From NCBI GenBank assembly GCA_035610835.1, contig CM069442.1, positions 1,471,853 through 1,535,852 on the forward strand: DNA of 64,000 nt, written 5' to 3'. Shown here piece after piece: positions 55,621 to 64,000 of the stretch. This stretch comes from Ophiura sarsii (Eukaryota > Echinodermata > Ophiuroidea > Amphilepidida > Ophiuridae). How positions within the stretch are numbered: position 1 is the stretch's first letter; every line of letters starts with the position of its first letter. A model generated the notes under the pieces. That model was not told the origin of the DNA. It did not search any database and saw only the letters and a program-made list of their open reading frames with translations. A program made the position numbers and the translations under genes.

Positions 55621-56694
55621 AATGTTAGCTAAATCAATAATCAGTACCAAAATCTGAGATTAATATTAAGTGCGCAAATCCCAATATTTGACACCTCTTT
55701 CATAGACATTTAGTGCATACTTTTAAAGTTATGATGGCTTAAGTGACCAGACTCAACGGAAAAACAGTTGTTGCAAATGATATTTCTACCGCAAAGAAGT
55801 TTCATAAGCGTGTATATAATTTCTGTGTGTAAACTTGTTTTTACATCACACATCACATTTCTAAAAACGACCTTTAATGCGACAAGAGCGAGACAAGATT
55901 GCGCTCAGATCACTTAAAAGTCAAAGTAGTTGATAAAAAAGAAAATAACGGTGATAAAAGGATTTGCATAAGTCCTTTAGTGCTTTGCACTTACCTATTA
56001 CATTGCATTGAAACCTACTTCACATATTGACAGGACTAATAGACATGACATTTGTTAGTTGGTCCCATTAACACAATTTTATTGCGCTTTTAAAATGTGT
56101 CAATATTGATTTAATTTCATACCAAAAAGACGAAGCTGAGTCAAGTAGAGTACAGATACTTGTAATAAATGAACCGGAGAGCAGCTCTTGTTTATTAAGT
56201 CAAACGAATGTCAAGAAGAAAAAAGAGTAACAAAGTGTCCAATTGTTGACGATTTTATCTACAAAACAAATACAAATCAAATGGATTTGATATTCTTTTT
56301 GATCGGGATATCATGACACATCACATGATTTATTTTAATTCTAAGATTGTGACATTAACCGTATCATTTGTCTACACAAACCATACTATACCATGCTATA
56401 AAACTTCTGTGCAAGTCGATTTAACAATATTTTTTTGATTATTTGTTCACATCCGGGTACTTATATTGAACAATATTCAATGCAATGGGATGCCCGATGA
56501 ATTCAAAAGTAAAGAAAAATAAGCAAACAAATTAAATGTAATAATATGTACCATGGAATCTTGTTACATTCATGAAATGAAAGTTTTAAACCTTGGTGTA
56601 ATAAAGCATAGCTGCGCAATTAACACCCTGGGCTACAAAGTAACAGTGCCAGGCAAAATCAACTATTTTGTACAATAACCGATGCAAAATATTA

Positions 56695-56940
56695 CTTGAA
56701 AACTTTCCACGCGGCGCAGACGACATTGCAAAATTTCACAAAATGTTTCAAAGATATCAAATTATTGAATTAAATTGCCATATTTGGAATCACCGTGAGC
56801 AATGCATTACAATAAGTACAAACATGCATGGTATTGGTTCAGTAATCCTTGAGATATACCTTGAAAGTTGTGGGAAAGGTTTCTGAAAAATCTCTTTTGT
56901 ATATGGTAAAACCAATAGCCGCTTGGGAAGTTTCACTTCC
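56695..56940 (-). repeat. 'ccacgcgg' dispersed repeat, copy 4
   Basis: Shares 'actttccacgcgg', 'atttggaatcacc' and 'cagtaatccttgagatat' with copy 3, and has the same orientation. Confidence 0.7.
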
Positions 56941-57177
56941 TCGTAAAATCTAGATTAAATGTTTACCATTGAAAAATGCTTTTTCATTTTGCAGTTACAC
57001 CTAACTGTCATATTATGTCCGATTGCACACACTAGAAACTGCATAACGTTACACCACAACTGCCCAATTGACTAAGACAAAAGATCAGCCAAACAATCTA
57101 AATATCAAATAATATAATAACTTTAGGCGAAACAGTCACTAGGTAAAGTGCTCAACTACAATGTAGGAGCAGAATAA

Positions 57178-57452
57178 AATATTATACTGGTGAAACTTGG
57201 TTAAACTACATAACAAGACAAGCTTGTTTCGTATGGATGGAAACTACCCATACCCATCCACACTCGTCTGTTGCAAAGTGTAGAATGAGAAATGCAGCAC
57301 ACAAAAAAAATCAATAGATTGATTTTTTGTGCTGCATTTCTCATTCTACACTTTGCAACTGACGGGTGTGGATGGGTATGGGTAGTTTCCATCCATACGA
57401 AACAAGCTTGTCTTGTTATGTAGTTTAACCAAGTTTCACTAGTATAGTAATT
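57178..57452. repeat. 275-bp near-perfect palindrome
   Basis: Two arms of about 130 bp are inverted copies meeting at 'aatcaatagattgatt' near 57316. Only about four to six differences were noticed, for example 'cacactcgtctg' against 'cacacccgtcag'. It contains no recognised motif. It lies just left of duplication copy B. Confidence 0.92.
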
Positions 57453-58034
57453 TAAATATCAAATATACTAAACAAACAAACAATCTCAAATCGAAAGTAT
57501 GGAATTTACGTACAAGCACCAATTGAACTAAAACCAAAAACTAGTTAAAACTATCATTATTTCATAAATCGTGTCTTGTAAATTTATCAGAATCACCAGT
57601 ATAAAACACTCTTGTTTAAACAAAATCTGAGTGCCCCCCTCCCCAGTATTTGATTCTCGTCCATCTGTGATATGGTCGTCATCTACTACTATTTTTACAT
57701 GTACTGCGTCCATCATCCATTGATTATTCCATGTTTTATTCAGGCTTAATGATCTGTTTATTGACATGTATTTAATTTATTACTGACATACAATGAAACA
57801 TTCTAGGCTTTGCCATCGTCATCCGCACGAGCAGATTAGGGAATGTATATTTGATGAATTTACAGTACGCCCTGTGTCCAATAGTGGATTGCTTAACTAT
57901 CTGGTCATCACTGTTATTGTTCAATGATATTCCCGATACAATAAATAGTACGCACGAATGACCAATGTAGTCAACTGATAATCCTGTGTTGTTCCTAAAA
58001 CTAACTCTGTTCATCTTTTCTTGAAATTCCTTTA

Positions 58035-58168
58035 AAATTCGATTCAATTCAATTCAATTCAATTCAATTCAATTCAATTCAATTCAATTCAATTCAATTC
58101 AATTCGATTCAATTCAATTCAATTCGATTCAATTCAATTCAATTCAATTAAATTCAATTCAATTTTAT
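58035..58168. repeat. (ATTCA)n microsatellite
   Basis: About 26 copies of the pentamer with occasional 'attcg' variants. Confidence 0.95.
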
Positions 58169-58184
58169 ATCGATTTCAATTTCA

Positions 58185-59015
58185 GTGGTACTGCTGTTTC
58201 TTCGTCATCCGGTACATATTCTAAATACAACATTCCATTGCTATTTTGTATAATACACGGCCAGTGTTGTTTTATCGTTACCATGGTTTCACCTTTACTC
58301 CACAGCAGCCTCGATAATCTCCCCGCATCGCGTGTAAACATTTTTAAACATGGAACCACCGAACCTCGTGCTTAATTTTTCAACCAACCTATATCATTAT
58401 ATATTGTATAGTTTTATGGTCAACGTTGTTTTACCTTTACCCGGTGCTCCTTCAAATACATAGTTGACATTGTTTACGATGACTTTACACTTTTTACCGT
58501 TATAGAGCATTCCTGCAATGCAGGTACACGACCAATTTTAGGGTTTATCGTCATCAAGTATATATTAAAACTTCCGTCAGCCTTGATTTCCGGACACATG
58601 GTACATATAAGCAGTAATCGTCTTTTTATTGTTACATTGTATCCATTCCAAATTCACAATCAATACTGTTTTCCCTTGGTATAACGTTTATTTATAATAC
58701 TATACGAATATTATGTGTGACTTTGGAAGGAGATCGGATTAACGGCGAAACATCGTGACCTCCTTTTTGACAGATTAACAAACATGTTACTTAGATTATA
58801 TTTTCCCTCGTCTTTGGAGATTTTTGAGAGTGCAATGAGCTAGTTTCATCGAAGTAAAAAATGTAACAGGAGTACGCATGTAACTTTCTTATACCCCCTT
58901 ATAAATTTACTATTAACTGGAACTCCATCTGATGCACAGATACATGTATCTGGTACATACAGTCAATGTTGTTTTACCGCTATCCGATACTCCTCATAAT
59001 ACACAGTTAACGTCA
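58185..59015 (-). pseudogene. cluster of decayed Walker A (P-loop) coding fragments, copy B
   Basis: On the minus strand the best fragment (58420-58490) reads VIVNNVNYVFEGAPGKGKTT then LTIKLYNI and a stop, an intact GxPGxGKTT. Another at 58961-59015 reads GVSDSGKTTLTVCTR. More decayed relatives lie at 58185-58228 (YVPDDEETAVPL, lysine lost), 58262-58295 (frameshifted), about 58618-58650 and 58908-58935 (DGVPVNSKF). Spacing is irregular, roughly 75-300 bp. They match the copy A cluster in motif, strand and position within the duplicated segment. They are probably remains of NACHT/STAND-type NTPase exons. No flanking nucleotidase or repeat domains were recognised. Confidence 0.55.
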
Positions 59016-61130
59016 TTCAAATTGTGCTACAATATGAAACCCTACTTTGTTAGGATTTGCCTTGACGGAAGTCGGAAGTGTAATAAAACCCACCTCTAGT
59101 TCAAATAGTATTAAACACAATACTTTTTGATTGACGTGATTATGTTCTGAGTACGTTTTCCCGCAAACCAAATAGGTACATATATTGTCGTTTTCAATGA
59201 CAAAAAGTTGACTCGAAAACATACATTTCATGATTTAACGGAATGTCATAACACCTTCTGTGGGACAAAGCAACATTATAATGGGATAGAGTAATCAGTC
59301 AGTTTGGTGATAATGTCTGTACATTGACTCGACATATCTCGAAGTGTTTGAATGAGAGCATTGATTGGCAGACACTGTAGGCTGTGATATGTTATAAGTT
59401 AGAAAAATTCATGTTATTTTAAAAATGGGTTCAATCAAAATACCCAACGGTTGAAATAACATGTGTTATAGTATATTAGAGGTTGTTTTCACACTAAGTA
59501 ATAAGACATTTGCATGTTGCTTACTTCGTTTTGAGAGGTTATCGTAGGTATAGCATTTTGCTAAGGAAAGATAAATCGGTGATCATTGAAAGGACTACTA
59601 AGACTATGCATATTTAAAAACCCAACTTCATTTCAGATGCTCATTCCTCTATAAAAATGATCGGGTACAAATCTTTCATTAACCCTGACAACAATGTATC
59701 CTTACAAAATGGTAACACAAAAAATTAAGATTCGTTTTTCCAAAATTTAATTTGATGACGTCTGATTCTTTAAGACATTCTTGGATTTATAAAGATCCAA
59801 TCCAATATAAAATAAATTAACTTCCTTAGGACTGCACGCAATATTTAAGGAACTGCCCTAGAATTCCTGAAGTAATTTTATTTCATATTCAAATTCGTTA
59901 ATTTTCTGTAGGTTCATTTGTGTTTAATCTAATAAGGATTTAAACGCTCCATCAAATTTCAAAAGAATGTACACAGTCGATAAAAGCTCGCCATATATCT
60001 TTACTAGCCAATGGTTCATGAATCAATTATATGATACAGGACTCTCGTCTACCTTTTAGTCTCTGAAAAGGATTATTGTAGAATAATTAGCATGGTCAAA
60101 TAATAGTAAATCTGTTTGCTATCATTTACAAATGCATGAAATTATAAAATGATTGCTAATCGACTTGAAAATGTATACCATTTATTAGGTTATTGTATAA
60201 AATATTTGTATCTTTCTATTTAAGGTTAATCACATGGGTGATTCAAATCATACGCAACATATGCGAAGGATCATGAGTTAAAACCACATCAGTGTGTAAT
60301 TGGAATCGAGGTAATATAACACGGAGCATTATCTTGTTACAAACTAAGTACTCTAAACACGTCTCTATGTACAAATGAATAAATCATTCTAAACACTAGT
60401 GAAACTGTAATTCAGTCAACCTTATATCCTTTTTATAGTTGGGGTATTGGCACTCACTTTGATTACTAGACTATAGGGACTCTCAGATCAACAAATTTTA
60501 ATCTGTAAATATCCGGGTATTAAAATACCTGGATATTTTTGCTTTCCTTATAGAGATTCAGATTAAGTGAAAAAGAACATCATTTCTACGAGCATGACCG
60601 AAAGATTATAATTATTTCCCCATAACATCTTAAGATATGAAATATATGCTATGGGCGTTATTCTTTTAGAAAAACAAAACAAACCAAACGCCCGACCGAC
60701 GGTCACGACATGCGACGTCCGCCCGTTGATCAGGTTTGTTTCTTTCACCCTCGTTGTTCTGTCAAAACCTCGTATGTTTTTCCGCCCTTTATCATGTATA
60801 AAGTAAAACCGCCCAACGGTTATGCATTGGAAGTGTTGATTTATATATTTCCAGGGCAAGGGCACTAACACGGTTTGAATAGGTGTGTTTTGAGGCTTTT
60901 GTAAATGTTTAGAGCAGCCTCCAGATGGCGATACGAGTTTTTACAGAACATATCCAACATTATGAGACTTTCTTTTGTGGACTGGCTAGTATGCCAATGA
61001 GTAATGAAAAGTGCAAAATAAGTCAAATAAAAACAATGACAGTTAATTCGATTTGTTTTTTTCCCCAAACATCTTTAATCAGCAGAACAACGCCGTAAGC
61101 AAATTATACGTGCAGCAAATATGCATACAT
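59016..61130. other. unassigned sequence in duplication copy B
   Basis: No gene seen. At 60685-60730 an inverted 'acgggcggacg' block recurs. 60510-60540 has a small hairpin (atatccgggtattaaaatacc). Confidence 0.5.
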
Positions 61131-61131
61131 A

Positions 61132-61813
61132 CAGACTGTAACAAAAAAAGTTATACAATCGCAATTTTATTTTTAATTCAATGTTAAAATCATGCAATGT
61201 CAAAATCTCTTACATTCTGTGTTAAGTTCCGTTTTGGCTACCGGAATCATTTTATTTGGCCTTTTTAACTACTTGCGTTTAAAAGTTATGACCAATCTAC
61301 TAAGTCGTCTAGAAATCGGGTTGGGCCACTTTCAATAATATCATACAATCTTGCTTGTATAAATTAAATAGTTAGGGTATCATGCAAGGAACATTAGAGA
61401 GAACAATATAATTATTTTTTCAAATAGTTTGATTTCATTTGAATAAATAAATTCATAAAATGAATAAATATTATTTGTGAAGACCTAACCTTCTTTGTAA
61501 CACTTTTAACCACTTGAAAGAACCATTGTTGTCTAACAAGAGCACTCTACTGCTATGTTCCTGGTTCGATTCCATTCATATTCATCCCAGTGATTTTACC
61601 ATTGATTAAACCAAAGTGGCCCAGGTGATTTCATGACTACTTTAGACAATTGATCATATCACTGCTTACCGACCATCGATTGTCATGAAACAAAGCTTAT
61701 TCGAAAGCTAAGAAAATTCCCCTTGCAGGCCATTAAAACTCGAAACAGAAATTATACGGGAGATATTTTTAATATTTTATTAAAAACTGTATAACTTTTT
61801 TTGTTACAGCCTG
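61132..61813. mobile_element. mariner-like MITE (CAGRCTGTAACAAAAAAAG ends)
   Basis: Inverted ends of about 26 bp, CAGACTGTAACAAAAAAAGT at the left and the near-complement at the right. TA flanks both sides (61130-61131 and 61814-61815). Contains a B-box-like GGTTCGATTCC at 61563-61573, so a SINE may be nested. No transposase. Confidence 0.8.
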
Positions 61814-61815
61814 TA

Positions 61816-62849
61816 CATGTATAGTTAAGACTATACGTCACTATGCAATGTCACTGACGATATGACTTGAATTCTGTTAATGGATACGTAATAGGAATCC
61901 GGTCAAATGTTATTTGATATGATGCAGGCTTCATTCAAGATGTTGAAATGATAAAGCTACCAAAGCCAGATATAGCTACTACATCGGTTCGTAGAAAATA
62001 TAGAATCTCATTTAGGACAGCTTTATAGGTAGTCTTACCAACTATACAAATCCATTTATTTGTGCTTCCATGTGATAAGTAATGTATCAATCAATATAAA
62101 CTTTTAATTAGATTGAAGTGGTAATCAAGTTAGTCGGTATGCCTCTTATATATCGTGACCCAGATAGATAATGATGAAGGAAGATGCCCTGGGTATACCA
62201 TAAACACGATAAATATGCACTGTGTATAGCGTTTCATAATTATCATGGAAGACTTAGCTCCATTGAATTCAAAGCACTCTGGGATACAATAAATGTGGGT
62301 GTTTTTTTATGGGGGGGGGGGGGGGGGGTAGTCGGCATTCCGGAAGATTTGAATACAGATATCTCTAAAATGATGACAGTTATTTGTGTTCTTTTATTCA
62401 AATGTTAACAAATATGAAATAACAGTCAAATCTTTGCGGAAAATCCCCCAAATGAGGGGAAATGGCTAATTTGTCGAAAGCGAGATTTTGAATTCATTCT
62501 TTTTTTTAATTTTTGAAACCTCTGTAAGGTGAATTAGTAAACTTAGACACATAATGGTTACATTGGGTGTTTAGTCTAGAAAGTGGATCAATCTAATTAG
62601 TGGCAAAGTGTGACTAATTTGGGGAAATTTTGGGAACAAAAGAGGTTATAAAAAATAACGTAGTTTCAGATTATCAACCAAACACATTATTTTGATGTAA
62701 ATTGTGCACTTATCACGTTGGCATCTAAGCTTTTCAATGTACTGGTAAAAAATAAATGGTCAAAAAAGTTTGGGTTATCTATACGTTTGGCTCCATTTTA
62801 AAAGAAAACGAAATTTATTTATCTACTCAAATCACCGTTTCAATGGATT
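61816..62849. other. unassigned sequence
   Basis: An 18-G tract lies at 62311-62328. No exon recognised. Confidence 0.5.
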
Positions 62850-63335
62850 TTTAGCGTAAGCAAAAGCACTATCCAGAAAGCTCAAAGAAAGACTGTTCAT
62901 AGCTACTGTAGAATCAGTCCTCCTCTATGGATGTGAGTCATGGACAGTCACCCCAAAGCTTAGTAAACAGCTGGACGGATGTTACAATAGAATGCTTAGA
63001 ACTGTGTTCAACATCAACTGGAGACAGCATGTGACAAATAAAGGACCTCTACGCGGATATGCCCAAAGTCTCGGATAAGATCAGGGAGCGTAGATCAAGA
63101 TTTGCAGGACATTGCTTCAGAGGGTCCAATGAGCTGGTATCCAAACTCATACATTGGGTACCAAAACATGGAGTAAGAAAGCGTGGTAGCTCAGCCCTAA
63201 CCTACATTGACTTACTAAAGCGTGACACAGGATTGCAGGTAGATGAAATCAAGACAGATATGTTGGAAAGGAAGGTTTTAAGAAGCATCGTGGTTCGGGA
63301 ATATCACCCGCAATAAGTAAAGTAAGTAAAGTATA
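62850..63335 (+). pseudogene. RTE-like LINE reverse transcriptase C-terminus, 5' truncated
   Basis: The frame reads ALSRKLKERLFIATVESVLL then YGCESWTVTPKLSKQLDGCY and NRMLRTVFNINWRQHVTNK. A one-base insertion then shifts it to DLYADMPKVSDKIRERRSRF with AGHCFRGSNE and onward to IVVREYHPQ and TAA at 63314-63316. A short (TAAG/TAAAG)n tail follows directly, as in RTE-type 3' ends. It is the same kind of element as at 2.29-3.27 kb but a separate, 5'-truncated insertion. It is dead. Confidence 0.8.
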
Positions 63336-63685
63336 AGTCAAGATCAAGACAAAAAATGATGCTAGGATCACTTAAATGTCACAGTTGCTCGAAAAAATAG
63401 TAGAAGAAGGAGATAAAAGCATTACAATAATGCTTTAGTGCATTGCACTCATTGGATGCCGACTACTTAACAATTTGAAAGTAGCAATAGACATTAGTAG
63501 TCTCCATTAAGATGATTCTATTGTGTTTTGTAATGTGTCAATATTATTACAATTAAACGCTAACAAGACGAAGCGGTGTATCAAGTAGCGTATAGATACT
63601 TTCACAAAATGAAACGGAAGTTGGGAGAGCAGCTCTTTTTTTAAAGGTCAAACGAAGGTCAAGAGACATTTATCCAATTGATATG

Positions 63686-64000
63686 AGAACAAAATACACT
63701 ATTGTTGATGGTTTCATCTAGATTTATCAAATGAAGACATATCAAATAAATTTGATATTTTTTCATCGGTATCACGATGCATAGTATAGTTTCTAATGCA
63801 TGATTAGATAATGATATATCACGCGTAATAACCGTAGACATGCATACTGGCACGACGGCCGATAGTATATAGTACTAAGCATCTTAATATTAAGGCGGAG
63901 ACATTATTGATTGAGTGGCTGGGTTACATAACATGCAATTAAAGCTTTTAGATAGCTAGGTATTTGCCTGCACACACGGTTTAATCAAAACTTTTGAATT
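63686..64000. other. unassigned end of window
   Basis: No gene recognised in the last 315 bases. Confidence 0.5.

Larger units (their letters stand above)
46555..56235. repeat. segmental duplication, copy A (diverged)
   Basis: Anchors at 46555-46800, 48520-48563 and 55885-56235 recur in the same order and orientation at 57645-57870, 61080-61130 and 63345-63685. The P-loop cluster at 47.05-47.83 kb has its counterpart at 58.19-59.0 kb. Copy A is longer because it acquired a mariner-like MITE, the tRNA-like composite element and SINEs. Confidence 0.65.
57645..63685. repeat. segmental duplication, copy B (diverged)
   Basis: Collinear with 46555-56235 by the anchors given there. Copy B is shorter and carries its own insertions: a (ATTCA)n microsatellite, a mariner-like MITE at 61132-61813 and an RTE-like relic at 62850-63316. 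Between anchors no further gene was recognised. Confidence 0.65.

Overview
The window looks like gene-poor, AT-rich nuclear DNA from an invertebrate animal. Split genes use GT-AG introns of up to several kb, microsatellites are frequent, and most of the sequence is layered transposon remains. A Ty3/gypsy relic with integrase directly after protease (an order known from deuterostome Gmr1-like elements), a Penelope-like element, CR1/L2-like and RTE-like LINE relics, tRNA-headed SINEs and many Harbinger-, hAT- and mariner-like MITEs together suggest a marine deuterostome such as an echinoderm or hemichordate. That assignment is an inference.

Only two host genes are well supported. The plus-strand 3' end of a monocarboxylate-transporter-like MFS gene has exons at 1931-2074, 5467-6270 and 6611-6756, all joined at phase-1 introns; its 5' exons lie outside the window or were not found. 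The minus-strand 3' end of a class A neuropeptide-type GPCR has exons at 44970-44525, 41045-40950 and 37726-37508, covering TM3 to the C-terminus. Its TM1-TM2 exons were not found. A possible first exon of a KIAA1958/ZMYM-like protein (30970-31090) is weaker.

Layout: 1-6.8 kb transporter gene, with a Harbinger-like element carrying an RTE-like relic and a nested CR1-like LINE in its large intron. 6.8-12 kb is mostly unassigned intergenic DNA. 12-15.06 kb holds a Gmr1-like gypsy relic split by a 1.6-kb TIR element full of helically spaced ACGT motifs. 15.1-19.3 kb is a giant inverted repeat of 'atggccgcc' units. 19.9-21.1 kb is a Penelope-like element. 21.5-31.3 kb is a MITE field with nested insertions. 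32.5-33.8 kb is a 60-bp satellite; 35.4-37.2 kb holds further tandem repeats, including a hairpin array. 37.5-45 kb is the GPCR gene. 46.5-63.7 kb contains two collinear, diverged copies of one segment. Each copy carries a cluster of decayed Walker A (P-loop) coding fragments. Copy A also holds a fragment of the GPCR exon and a 2.6-kb composite element enclosing five 354-bp units, each with a tRNA-like Pol III gene.

The most unusual objects are the tRNA-like tandem array inside a TIR composite, the P-loop fragment clusters, the 10-11-bp phased ACGT element, the 4.2-kb foldback and a near-perfect 275-bp palindrome. In several places one repeat preserves the empty insertion site of another, so insertion order can be read directly.
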